Part shown: in pieces, positions 43,551 to 55,516 of the stretch
Layout of the letters: every line of letters starts with the position of its first letter
Numbering within the stretch: position 1 is the first letter of the stretch
From: Hemileia vastatrix
Taxonomy: Eukaryota > Basidiomycota > Pucciniomycetes > Pucciniales > Zaghouaniaceae
Assembly (NCBI GenBank): GCA_030280995.1
Contig: JASXTE010000005.1
Coordinates: forward strand, 15,134,001 to 15,198,000
Direction of reading: 5' to 3'
Length of the DNA stretch: 64,000 nt
The notes under the pieces: model-generated
Told to the model about the DNA's origin: nothing
Seen by the model: only the letters and a program-made list of their open reading frames with translations
Database searches by the model: none
Position numbers and translations under genes: made by a program

Positions 43551-44226
43551 TGGCAGAGGAGGAAACTTCCCCTGGGACTGGGTTTGGGATTGTGTTTGGG
43601 CCTTCTTTCTCCTGCCTTGTTGGTAGGGATGAGGAGGTGGATGGAAATTGGGTGTTCTGGATGGGCCAGGCTGATGATGAAGAGGGTGTTGCACATTCTG
43701 TTGGTAGTGACTCATTAGATAATCCCATTTCCATTGCTCTACTTCCATAGTATTTGGATTTTGGATGGTTGAGCTGGGTGGCTGTGAAGGTTGAGCCTGA
43801 AACTGAGGCTGATTGGGAGGCAACTGAGGAGGGGCCTGGGCCTGAATCTGGTTCCTGAGTTCTTGGACCTGATCCCACAATGTGTCTACCTTTGCTTTGT
43901 ACCTCATATTTTCTTTCTTCAACTCTTTTATATGACTGGATAGGTTGCTGATTTGTTGTGGCAGAGGAAGCTTTTTTATTTTGAAGCCTTTTGGAAGACC
44001 TTCTTGAGGCACTAGAGGCTTTACTTCCTTCTGTGGTACTGGGGGAAGGGGGTTTGGTTTGTTTGCATTTCCTGTCATTTCAACATCCTGCAGTATGTGA
44101 ATTATTTGTGTTAGCATAAGATTTTTTATGACCAACTTTAGAAGAACTTACAGTGTCAGCATCATAGTCAATTTCTATTTCATCCACTTGCATGTTATCC
44201 ATTTTTTCTGCCAAATTGTTGGACAT
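43545..44226 (-). CDS. Gag N-terminal part of element B, two exons
   Basis: Exon 1 is 44152-44226 (25 codons, MSNNLAEKMDN to DADT). Intron 44088-44151 (64 bp) runs from GTAAGT to TGCAG. Exon 2 runs from 44087 to TAA 43545-43547. The product has a basic LPKGFKIKKLPL segment, a coiled coil (NLSSHIKELKKENMRYKAKV) and a Gln/Pro-rich part ending PHPYQQGRRKK. The stop overlaps a GTAAGT. Splicing there to the CAG at 43491 would itself create a stop, so the link to the downstream Gag frame (-1) is not simple splicing at these sites. Confidence 0.7.
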
Positions 44227-44918
44227 ACTAGTGGGAAGATTTATAATTTACTTTTTATTTTATAAAAAAATAATAAAAGTTAGTCAATAATTTCTCCAAA
44301 TAATAAAAAAAAATTTAATTAATTAAATTATAGAAAAAATAATTTTCAATATAAAGTAGTAATTAAAAAAAATTAATTTTTAAAAAAAATGGATTGCAAG
44401 GTTAAATTGGGAATAACAATCAAGTTAATTCAACCAATTAATTACCAATATTAAATATGGCAATATATTTGGGACTAAGCACAATGTACTTTTAAGTCAA
44501 CCAAAATTAACAATAATTAATAATAATAAAAAATTAAATTAATAATTCAATTTGTATTAATAAAAAATGTCAATTCTTCTAGGACTAAGAGGATTTAACA
44601 CTCTATAATGGTCAACTAGGAAAAAAAAAATTTTTTTTAAAATTGAACACTTACACTCAGTGAATCAGCAATTAAGTCACAATCACTGTTATTGCAATAA
44701 AAATATAGTAATATGAGTGAGAGGCGCAAAGGTGAACTTACTATAGTGATCGAAAATTACTTCAAAATAATATAAAAATTAATATAATATAAACCTAAGA
44801 TATCGAACCCAAGTTCGAAACACAGTTGCGGAAAAAGTTTCGTTTTGCTAGGTGGTCCGTGCATTTTGTCGTTCGTTGCCAGGCTTGATCGTCGTCGTCG
44901 TTTAAAAAGGTCCCCAGT
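44227..44918 (-). other. leader of element B
   Basis: Untranslated AT-rich leader between the 5' LTR and the gag ATG. The minus strand just inside the LTR reads ACTGGGGACC, the candidate primer-binding site. CCGCAACTGTGTTTCGAACT downstream matches element D in the same place. Confidence 0.6.
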
Positions 44919-46055
44919 TGTCGGTCAGTCGTCTAGAAGAGGTAAGAAAAATAGGAGAAAAAGGAGGAGGGAAGGAGGAGGACAAAGGAAAATGAAGAAA
45001 TAAACCAAATATATATATATATTTTTTTGAGAGGGAGACAAAGGTGAGCAACTTTGAGAGGTGACAAAAACTTAGATTTTATTAATAATAATATTATTAA
45101 ATGTAAGGGTTCTGCGCAGCAAACAATTTTAATTACTATTAGACTTAAAGCAACCTTTGATTTGTTGTATAGAATTTAAATTAGATTTGTATTACTAATA
45201 AAAAAAATATAAACGTAATAAAATGGTTATTTAATTTGTTGAGTGTGTAATAAGTGATCCGGCTACAGGGGATTATCCAAGGCCCTTTTATAGGCAATGG
45301 GTCCTCTGAAGCGCTACTATCTTTGTAAATACAATAATTAGAATGGAATAAAACAAATATATCAAAAGAGTAAATGAAACATAACAATATAGAGAAAAAC
45401 ATGAAACAAATAATTAAAACCCCAATTAAGAATCCAATTTCCCCGCCATTAATTCCCAAATCAGTAAGTGACAATAGTGAATAACTAAACAAGATTGGAA
45501 ATATAGGAACTATGAGAAATATAATTCCAAACAGATGGTACATTCTGATTAAAGGACATTTTAAGTGAAACAAAAAATAATTTGATGCAACAAAACAAGC
45601 AATTAATCTCAATTTATTCCAAATTAATTTATTTGTTTTTTTCTAACACAATTAAGGGTCAAAAGAAGCGTCCTTAATTATTGTTTAGTATCATATGAGA
45701 GGTATTATTTAATATATAAATTTAAGTAATTAATTTAAATATATTATAAATCAATTTTACACTTGTAATTATAATATATGTTTTTTAATTAATTAAATAT
45801 AAATTTATAATTCTTAAATACATAAAAATGTGCCATTATTTGTAGAATATATTATATTATGCTCAATTTAATTGTATATAAAAATATATATAACCAATAA
45901 ATTTAATGTAACACTTGTATATAATAAAATTCTTATATAATTTCATTATGCAATAAAATATTAAGTTATATTCATTAAATACAAGTCTTACCCAATCTTT
46001 AAGGTTTTATAATTTATATATCATTTACTGGACTCCTGGAATAGCCTGGCTGACA
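44919..46055 (-). repeat. 5' LTR of element B
   Basis: 1137-bp copy of 36891-38027. It ends (plus strand) GCCTGGCTGACA and is followed by ACTAT, the target duplication. Confidence 0.94.
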
Positions 46056-47675
46056 ACTATATTTTTACTGCAATAACAGTGTTTGTGGCTTAATTGCTGA
46101 CTCACTGAGTGTAAGTTTTCATTATATTAATTTTTTTTTCCTAGTTGACCATAATAGAGTAAAACTCTTAGTCCTAGAAGACAATAAATATTTAATAAAT
46201 TATTAAATTAACTTTATTATTATTTTTTGAATATTGGTTGACCATAATAGTACTCAGTACTTAGTCCCAATTTTACCTTTGAATTAATTTTGGTTGACTT
46301 CTTAAACCTTATTGGTTGGTCCCATTTTAATTGTTATTAATTCTTAATAATTGAAATTTCATTTATTTGTATTACATTTTATTTTATAATTAATTGTTTT
46401 CAATAAAAAAAAATTTTTAAATCCAAATGATTATATTTTATTTTGAATAACAATTTATATCTGAATTTATTTTGATTCTTCTTTTTCACAGTCTTAAATG
46501 TCCAGTAGTTTGGCTAAAAGCATGGATAGCTTGCTTGTGGATGAGAATGAAGTGGATGTTGACACTGAATCTGTAGGATCTCCCAAAGTATCTTACAAAA
46601 ATAATTCAGCTGACAAAAACCTTCAGGATGTAGAAATGTCAGGAGAAGTGACAATCCCCTCTCATCTAACAACTCTGAAGGAAGTAAAACCTCAGGTACA
46701 TCAGGACAATCCACTCAGAGGTATAAAAATAAAAAATATTCCTCTCAAATAACAGGTAAACAATCTGTCAAGCCTTATAAAGGAACTGAGAGCAGAAAGC
46801 ATGAAGTACTAGGCAAAGGTAGACACACTTTGGCAGCAGACGCAGGAGCTTTTAAATCCCAAACAAGGTCAACCTCCTCATTTCCCAGCTTCCCAACCTC
46901 AGCCTCAACCTCAGGCCAGTCAGGCATCCAGCTCCCTCAACCAAAACCAAGGCATTCTGTAAGAGGAACAATGGAAATGTGATTACTTAATGACCCACTA
47001 CCAACAGAATGTACAACAACCAGCTCAAAACCCTGGCCCATCCAGGAAACCAAACTACAATCCATCACTTCAGCACCATCCTTATCAGGGGGGCAGAAGA
47101 AAGAAGGCACAGGGGAAGTTTCCTCCCTTGCCATGGTAAGTAATTTGTTTGATAAGCACGTTGGTATATATAATAACAAATCTTCTTCAGGTAATAATGT
47201 GGACCCTGAAAGAACAGTTAAACCCTTGAAGAAACAACTTTCTTTAATAAGTAGCCCCATTGATGTAATTTGAAAATTATCATTTGATGAACCTTTACAT
47301 TTGACTTCTACTTCTTTAATTAACCCTTCTCTTGCAATCAATAATGATTCTGTATCCCCTGAAGTTTACACTTTACTTGAGAAAACTTCTGAAGAAATAT
47401 TGAAAGATACTCTTGATTTTAATGTTGTGAAAGATAAACATTTGAGAGATTTGTTAATACATGAGAGTTATAGATTAAATAATTTGCATTTACATTGAAA
47501 AGTGAGTTCTTCTGTCCAAGACACTGCTTAATTTAAAATTGAAAGACACATTAAATAATGTCCTGGATCAACAGAAGTCTATTAAAGCTGACCACAAATC
47601 ACTTTCAGATAAATATAGTCACCTACGCAAAATTTTTGATAATCTAAAAGATGGATTATTGTCCTCTTCATTCTA
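46056..47675 (+). pseudogene. element D continued: leader and decayed gag
   Basis: The leader (46056-46497) resumes after B. Gag exon 1 is 46498-46572 (25 codons, MSSSLAKSMDS to DTES). Intron 46573-46626 (54 bp) is followed by exon 2 from 46627 (DVEMSGEVTIP), as in B. Exon 2 has a stop after KNIPLK (46751) and others. The downstream frame has MVSNLFDKHVG near 47133 and TSTSLINPSLAINNDSVSPE (47304 on), with further stops (46961, 47271, 47496, 47528). Similarity to B ends near 47675 in the coiled-coil region. The rest of D is missing. Confidence 0.8.
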
Positions 47676-47694
47676 ATTTTTTATAATCTTATAG

Positions 47695-49924
47695 CATGTC
47701 AGACTAAAGTTCCGAGCTATCATCAGTCCTGTCTTTAGGTTCTAAGAAAAATGCAACACCATAACCTGGTTAGTAATAAGTCAGTGATAAAAAATCATTT
47801 TTGTGAAAGCTTACTTTTCATTTTGTATGTAGATGCTCAAGCGATAAAAGAGAATTTCAATGAGACTGCCACTTTCAAAAAATTTTCACTCCAATCAAGC
47901 AATCCATTACAATCAACATCTAGGGAGCCAGCACTTCAGTCAGAAATTATTGAGATCACGGCTGAAGAATACTATGCAAAACTCAATATGATGGAGGAGC
48001 AAGCAGCATCTTTTTTTCAGGAGTTGGAAGAAATGAGAGCTCACAAGGCATATGTGGACTCAGCACCATCGTTTCTTAACTTTGTTAAACATCAAAAAAA
48101 TGTGAGTAATTTCATACTTTAATTTTTATTGAATCTAAAAAATTATTTTTTATAATAATTAGCATATCTGGATACTAAGCAAGTTCTCAAAGATTCTCAT
48201 ATTAAGGTCAAGGAGGCACAAGAGTTGGAATCGGGTAGTGCTTCAAGAAATGTAAACAAGAGGTTGGAGCATACTCACTGGACAAAAAGAGAACGTACCT
48301 CATTAAGCTCCTCATTGGTTCCAGAATATTCTTCATCTCCTACTCTTGATGGAGAAGAAGAATCTGAAAGACAAGAAGACCCAATGTTATTAAGTAATTT
48401 GTAAGTATAATTTTAATCATACAACTTTCATGAGATATACTGATATCCCTTCTCATAAACTATTGTCATGAAATTTAACTTTAGGAAAAACAATCAAGGT
48501 GAATCTGCAGAAGGTAAAAGATAAATATAATATAATAGCTGATAATTTAAAATTTATTTTGTGAAACTGGCACATTTTTTTATAATATTTACACAGACAT
48601 AGATGCAGAAAATTCACAAAAGAAAAAAGAAACACCAATTGTTTCCAGTGACAATTGAAGCAGAGAGATATCAGCTGCAGCTGAAGAAACAACTGAAAGG
48701 AATTATGCGGTACCACATTCTCAAACGGAACCATTAAGTATGTGTATTTAATATTTTTATTCAAAAAAAAATGTGGCTAAATGTTTAAAATTTCTGTAGT
48801 ATCTTCTGCATCAAAAGAGCTGTCCTTGTTCAAAGATATGGATTTAAAATCAGATATCAAAGAACTTTATTATTTTTTTGAAGGAAAAATTAGCTGGAAA
48901 AAGGTGAACAAGGCGTGGAATGCAATCACATTCTTTCTGAATTTTTGAGGAATGGAGAAGATTTTAACACTGTCATTCGATGCTTTCTTGTTTCATTTCA
49001 CCCAAGGCACTCATGCAGAATGGATTAAAGTCATCAATGAATTGGGTAATTTCTTCACTATTGAAAATATAATTTATTTATTTAATAACTTTATGACTCT
49101 TATTGTAGGCCCCCAATTTTTGGATTTAAATGAATTTACGCAACCATGGTACTCAACCGATCAAATTGACTTTTCAAAACTTGCCAAGTTCAATGCAAAA
49201 TCATTGAATGAAACTTATGGGGACTTGTGCAAAAAGAAGAAATTGAATCCAGAAACCCACCTTTTCCATTTGCTTAGTCAATGTCAATTTGTCAGCCCAC
49301 ATTCTCAACACTACTGGTCAACCCTGCTTGCCTCGTCTCTAGTTAATGGCAAACAAAACACATCAGGCACCTCCACCTGAAATGATTGAGAATGATGATC
49401 TGGTGACACGAAGTCTTCTATTAATCAATCATATTGACAAACTTATGAACAAGACTCCACCAATTTCAAGTTCAGCAAGTGAGATGAAGAAGTACAAAGC
49501 CATGACCAACTCAATGGCACCACTTTTACAATTTCAAAATGTCATATTCAACTGTTTGAAGTCATACTTGACATTGTATGCAAGATCACAGGCGAAACCA
49601 AAAACAGCTTCAGAAAAGCGGAAAAGAAAAGAAAAAGATGGTGGAGAATTGATTCAGTCTGGATCCAACAATGCAGAAGAAAGTTCACTGATTCAGATTG
49701 AAAAAAGCACAGCAAATCACAACTTTCAACCTTTTATTATGTATTTGATAGATGGGGTAAGGGGTTTATTTGTATGTTTGCATGATTATAGATTTGCAAG
49801 TATCAGTGATTGTTTAGCATTTATAAGTCAGGTTGATTTTATTTGCAAAAAAATTAATTGCACATTTAATTCAGAAGAACGTATATGGAAGAATCTCAAT
49901 AGCTACATCATAGGTCTTTTTTAA
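47695..49924 (+). pseudogene. unknown multi-exon gene, probably disabled
   Basis: Exon-like stretches with splice sites: SELSSVLSLGSKKNATP after an acceptor at 47695; AQAIKENFNETATFKKFSLQ (47833-48101, donor GTGAGT); YLDTKQVLKDSHIKVKEAQE (after TTAG at 48162); EDIDAENSQKKKETP (about 48598); SASKELSLFKDMDLKSDIKE (48801 on, one TGA); then TLSFDAFLFHFTQGTHAEWI, an in-phase 63-bp intron (49046-49108), and DLNEFTQPWYSTDQIDFSKL. A one-base shift near 49360 leads to a last frame with SEKRKRKEKDGG to 49924. The domain is not recognised. Stops and shifts suggest a pseudogene, but some could be missed introns. Confidence 0.45.
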
Positions 49925-50664
49925 AAAATCATCAAAAATCCATCAAATACGCAAGACTTCTGTACGCCATCACATTAGGAAATAGTCCGTGCAATAACTG
50001 TGGATTTTTTGAATCATTGGAAAATAGTCCAACCTGATACATTTTTTTTCAAATTCCAAGTATTAAAGAGTAAATATTGATTATATTTATGTAAATAGAT
50101 GATATAAATGATATAATATTGATTTAAATAGCTACAGTAATATGAATCTTTCAAAATAATAATTAAAAATTAAAAAAATTTGGAAATAAGAAAAATGCAA
50201 GAATTATGTAAAATGTGGAATTATTATAATACATGGATTAAAAATAAATTTGAATAATAATAAATATGAGGTATGCAAATGAAGTTTGGAACTATGGAGA
50301 AATAAGAATTTTAAACAACTTTGAAAAATAACATGACAGTTATAAATGTATTTGATAAGTATATAGTGTTAATATAGAAGAATAGGTAAATGAAAAACCA
50401 TCAACAATTAAATATGAAGTACAGAATCATAAAAAATATAAAAACTCTTAAGTCAAATTATTAAATGATATATTCATTCATAGAAATAAAGCAGCAGTTT
50501 TATACCTGATAATAATAGGAGTATACAAAGGCAAGGAATAATGAATATAATATACTCATCAAAAATATAATTAGATGAAGAAAAGGAAAAGAATAATTTG
50601 AACACATTCAAATTAAAATGGTGTACTCTAACCTACAGTGGTAGTTAAGGGTAATCCTAATTGA
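49925..50664. other. AT-rich spacer
   Basis: No gene, RNA or repeat recognised. It lies between the unknown gene and the foldback-like repeat. Confidence 0.4.
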
Positions 50665-53600
50665 TATTCCAAAACAGATTGAAATAGAAGCAAAAAAATA
50701 CAAGTGTACCCTGATCTTTGGGCAAAGATCAGGGTACACTTCTCAAAATCTCTGATAAAATTTTAATCAAGGCCAATATACAATGGTGGACTCTGATCTT
50801 CGGCCAAAGATGAAGGTCTACCTCTTCACATATCACTGAACACATGGTTTCAGGCAAAAATACCATGGTGTACCCTGATCTTCAGCCAAAGATCAGGGTA
50901 CACCTCTTCAAATTCGAAGAAATATTTGAATAGGAGAAAAAACATAAGTACCCTGATTTTTGTGTGAAAATCAGGGTACACATTGTTGGTCAGTCGTCTA
51001 GAAGAAGGTAAGAAAAATAGGAGAAAAGGAGGAGAGAAGGAGGAGGACAAGGGAAAATAAAAGAAATAAATTCCAATAATATATTTAATTTATTTAAGAG
51101 GGAAACAACGGCGAGCAACTTTGAGAGATGACAAAAACTTGGAATTTATTAATAATAATACTATTTAATGTAAGGGTTCTGCGCGGCAAACACTTTTAAT
51201 TACTATCAGACTTAAAGCAACCTTTAATTTGTTATATAGAATTTTAATTAGAATTGTATTTACTAATAAAAAAAATATAAACGTAGTAAAATAGTATTTA
51301 ATTTGTTGAGTGTATAATAAGTGATGATGCTACAGGGGATTATCCAAGGCCCTTTTATAGGCAATGGGTCCTCTGAAGCGCCACTATATTTGTAAATACA
51401 ATGATTAGAATAGAATAAAACAAATATATCAAAGAGTAAATGAAACATAACAATGTAGAGAAAAAGATGAAACAAATAATTAAAACCCCAATTAAGAATC
51501 CAATTTTTCCGCCATTAATTCCCAAATCAGTAAGTAAAAATAGTGAATAACTAAACAAGATTGGAACATAGGAACTATGAGAAAAATAATTCCAAACAGA
51601 TGGTACAGTCTGATTAAAGGATATTTTAAGTGAAACAAAAAATACTTTGACGCAACAAAACATGTAATTAATCTCAATTTAGTATAAATTAATTAATTGG
51701 TTTTTTCTGACACAATTAAGGGTCAAAAGAAGCGTCATTAATTATTGTTTAGTATTATATGAAAGGTGTTATTTAATATATAAATTTAAGTAATTAATTT
51801 AAATATATTATAAGTCAATTTTACACTTATAATTATAATATATGTTTTTTAATTAATTAAATATAAATTTATAATTATTAAATACATAAAAATGCGCCAT
51901 TATTTGTAGAATATATTATATTATGTTCAATTTAACTGTATATAAAAATTTATATAACCAATAAATTTAATCTAACACTTGTATATAATAAAATACTTAT
52001 ATAATTTTATTATGCAATAAAATATTAAGTTATATTCATTAAATACAATTCTTACCCACTCTTTCAGGTTTTATAAGTTACATATCATTTACTGGACTCC
52101 TGGAATAGCCTGGCTGACACACATCTTCAATTTTCAAGCACAATGTGTAGAAAGGCAAAAATACAATGGATGCTTCTGATGAAGGTGTTAGAACAAGGGT
52201 CATTTATTTTCAATTTCATGCACAATTTGAATACAGGCTAAAATGAAAGGTGGACCCTGATCGTTTCCCAAAGATCAGGGTACACATCATTAATTTTCAT
52301 GTAGTTTTTGAATAAAAGCAAAAACATTTTTGTGGACTCAGATCATGGCCAAATAATTAGGGTACACTTCTAAAAATCTCTCATACAATTTAATCAAGGG
52401 AAAAATACAAAGGTGGACTCTGATCTTCAGCCAATGATGAAGGTCCACCTGTACAAATATTATTGAACACATGGTTGCATGCAAAAACACCATGGTGTAC
52501 CCTGATATTTGGCCAAAGATCAGGGTACACCCCTTCAAATTTCAAGAAAATATGATTAGGAGAAAAAGCCACAGGTGGACATCCATCTAAAGCAAACAAT
52601 AAAGGTTTACTATTCCAAATTCAAATATGAACACCATTATTTTAGCAAATATAAAATAATATTATATATAGTCTTTGATTGTTAGAATTTGAAGTTATTT
52701 TTTTCATGTATAAATTATAACAAACTAACCATGATTAATATCCACAGGTCAAGATTTACATGTGGTTTTAGAAAGAATATTTAAACTTTACTTGAAAATC
52801 TTTCAGGTAAAATTTTACCTGCAGGGGAAGATCAGATTCCATTATTGTATTTTTGCATGATTTGAAATAATATGAAATAAATTTAGAGGTGTACACTGAT
52901 TTTTTCCCAAAGATCAGGGTCCACTATGGTATTTTTTCCTGCAACTATGTTTTCAGTGATATTTTTAGAGGTGGACCTTCATCTTTGGCCAAAGATCAGA
53001 GTCCACCATTGTATATTTGGCTTGATTAAAATTTTATGAGTCATTTAGAGAAGTGTACACTGATCTTCAAGGCAATATCAGAATCTAAAAATATGTTTTT
53101 GCTGTTATTCAAAAAGTACATGAAAATTGATGATGTGTACCCTGATCTTCAGGAAAAGATCAGAGTCCGCCTTTGTATTTTTTACCTGGACCAAATTTTA
53201 TGTGAGATTTTGAGAAGTGTACCCTAATATTCGGGCCATGATCAGGGTCCACAAATATGTTTTTGCAGTTTTCAAAAACTACATGAAAATTAATGAGGTG
53301 TACCCTGATCTTAGGGGGAAGATCAGAGTCCACCTTTTGTTTTTGCCTGTATTCAAATTGTGCATGAAATTGAAAATAAATGACCCTTGTTCTAACACCT
53401 TCATCAGAGGCATCCATTGTATTTTTGCCTTTCTACACATTGCACTTGAAAATTGAAGATGTGTACCCTGATTTGCACACAAAGATCAGGGTACATATGT
53501 TTTTTCTCCTATTCAAATATTTTTTGAAATTTGAAGAGGTGTACCCTGATCTTCAGCTGGAGATCAGGGTACACCATGTTACTTTTGCCTGCAACCATGT

Positions 53601-53935
53601 GTTCAGTGATATTTGAAGAGGTGTACCTTCATCTTCGGCCAAAGATCAGAGTCCACCATTGTATATTGTCCTTGATTAAAATTCTATCAGAGATTTTGAG
53701 AAGTGTACCCTGATCTTTTCCCAAAGATCAGGGTACATATAAGTGGGTCTACCATTATATTGTTTCCTTTCAACACATTGTTCTTAAAAATTGAAAACGT
53801 GTACCTTGATCTACAAGAAAAGATCAGCATAAACATGTGTATTTTTTCTTCAATTCAATCTGTTTATGAAATTTGTAGAGGTGTACGTTGATCAACAGCC
53901 ATTAATCAGTGTCTGTCCTGGTATTTTTACCCGCT
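50665..53935. mobile_element. foldback-like element: long inverted repeat of hairpin modules
   Basis: Two arms in inverted orientation: about 50665-52600 (interrupted by a solo LTR at 50984-52119) and about 52850-53935. For example, 52120-52340 is matched in reverse by 53235-53465, and 50690-50980 by about 53480-53740. Each arm is a series of modules of roughly 100-180 bp, many holding a hairpin GTGTACCCTGATCTT...AAGATCAGGGTACAC. The centre (about 52600-52850) is unique and has no ORF. No gene was seen. The structure resembles foldback elements, whose long termini are made of subrepeats; that label is inference. No target duplication was established. Confidence 0.7.
50984..52119 (-). repeat. 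solo LTR of the B/D family
   Basis: 1136 bp from TGTTGGTCAGTCG to GCCTGGCTGACA, close to the LTRs of B. It is flanked by a perfect 5-bp duplication CACAT (50979-50983 and 52120-52124). No internal sequence remains. It sits in the left arm of the foldback-like repeat, so it is younger than that repeat. Confidence 0.93.
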
Positions 53936-54574
53936 GAAATGGTCCTATTGTTTAATTACATCATTATTAATATTTTATTAATAATCACATCTATATTAAT
54001 ATTGACCAAACTTCAACCTCCTTGAAAATTTATTCATCATTTATAATTCCTTGATAATCTTTTATTTGTATCTACTTATTTGATCATCTTCATATTTATT
54101 TTACTATTTACTTTAACATCTACATAAGATTCTATTATATTTTCAATTTTTATGCTACTGTGCTTGTGTTATCTATGTCATTCTTATTGGCTTCTCTATC
54201 AACTACATATCTTTCTTTCAGTCTCAATACATCAATATACATTCTTAACAATAACTCTTAAATAAGATTATTCCCTTTTTGTAAACTTCACTATCTATCT
54301 CTATACTGCTTTTCTTAATTTAGTGGAACCTCTTTATTTAATTTTCTTATGGTGCTCTCACATAGATCCTTACATACACATACCTCCATAACATTTTTTA
54401 TACCATTATTTACCCTCATTTTGTTCCTTCAACTCACAGCCATCATTTTACTCTACCTTTTCACACTACTTTTCCAAAGTTTCAGAACCTACATTTTATA
54501 TAATCAGTACTCTCATCTTTTTAAAAAATCCTTAATATTATTTTTATTTAATATTTTTCTTACCATCTTCTTCA
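53936..54574. other. AT-rich spacer
   Basis: Low-complexity T-rich sequence. An 80-codon hydrophobic plus-strand frame at 54349-54591 reflects the T-rich composition and is not called as a gene. Confidence 0.4.
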
Positions 54575-54586
54575 TCATCTTTCCTT

Positions 54587-55516
54587 CTTAAGAGATTTAT
54601 CAACACTTTTCTGATTAGTTATGAGTTGTTCATGATCTTTATCCCCCAGATTTTTGTTTTGTAGTGTCGTTTCAATTTTTTCTTTTAATAATTTTAGCTT
54701 TGTTGTTTTGTCTTTTGTTGCAATGTACTGTGGAACGTCTATTTCTAGAAGAGAAAAAATTCCAAGTCCTTTGAATAGCTTCTTGGAAACTTGAATTGAT
54801 GATCCCAGATGTGTGAACCCTTCTTCCTCATTACATTTTGATGTGTAATGCAGTACTTCATTCGCTGGCCAAAGTATCAACCATAGTACATCACAGTTGT
54901 TGAATTTTATTTTTGTCTCCAAATCTGGGAAAATAAACTCTCCTCCTTCTTGTTGTGGTTTATTCTTATTGTATGGGCACTCATCGAGTTCATTTTTATA
55001 CATATTTTTGGGGTACCAAATCCCAAATGCATATCCACTCCCATCCCTATTGCAGTGTGGAGTGTTACTGTATCGGTTACCATTAATCCCCATGGTCCAT
55101 GTCAGATTTCCAAAAAATGAGTCCTCTTCCTCTTCCCAGCCCAGTATATTTAACTCTTTTGACAATACCTGTGCTTCCTCATATAACTTCTTGGACAACA
55201 CCTGTAAGAAAAGTCTATAAAAAATGGATAATTGTTTTTTTACTTGATCTCTTTCAGCTTTAGTAATTTTTTTATTCACATATTGCCCTAATACAGTCTA
55301 TTAATGTTTAGATAATTGTAAAAAATGAAAAAATGCTTACTTAAATCAAGAGGAATTGAGAATAAAATCAAAGTTCCATCAGCAAACATTACTCCACTTT
55401 CTTGTTGTCCGTCACATGAAACCACATGCTCCAAAAGCTGAAGATCTCTCACGGCCTGTCTTGTATCGTCAAGTTTATTGAGCTTTTCTAACTGCTCCAA
55501 TGAAATCGATGATATA
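54587..55516 (-). CDS. Tet-like 2OG-Fe(II) oxygenase family protein, 5'-truncated
   Basis: Two exons on the minus strand: the upstream one from the LTR of element C (55516) to 55341, and the second from 55287 to a stop near 54587. The 53-bp intron (55288-55340, GTAAGC...TTAG) joins in phase. Blocks: LQLLEHVVSCDGQQESGVMF, FADGTLILFSIPLDL, WEEEEDSFFGNLTWTMGING, NTPHCNRDGSGYAFGIWYP, GGEFIFPDLETKI and ANEVLHYTS. The order fits the Tet-like 2OG oxygenase domain proteins that are abundant in rust fungi. Such folds bind iron through H-x-D...H. Here the first site reads H-C-N, with Asn in place of Asp, while the distal His (VLHYT) is present. The N-terminus was removed by the LTR insertion. Function unknown; catalysis is doubtful. 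Confidence 0.65.

Larger units (their letters stand above)
36891..46055 (-). mobile_element. Ty3 LTR retrotransposon B (nearly intact)
   Basis: 9165-bp minus-strand element with two 1137-bp LTRs (36891-38027 and 44919-46055) that differ at only a few positions. It is flanked by a perfect 5-bp duplication ACTAT (36886-36890 and 46056-46060). It is inserted in the leader of element D, which it splits. Gag-Pol is complete apart from two single-base deletions (near 40960 and 38440). The high LTR identity means it is the youngest full-length element here. Confidence 0.95.

Noticed and set aside
43551..43878. First 109 codons of the 994-codon frame of element B as Gag N-terminus
   Set aside because: The overlapping frame (43545-44087) has the coiled coil and the PHPYQ motif shared with A and C; this one is its shadow.
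53160..53417. 85-codon minus-strand ORF in the foldback-like repeat
   Set aside because: It follows from the repeat units and reappears in other frames of neighbouring modules; no protein signal.
54349..54591. 80-codon hydrophobic ORF
   Set aside because: It reflects T-rich sequence and overlaps the end of the Tet-like gene; no support.
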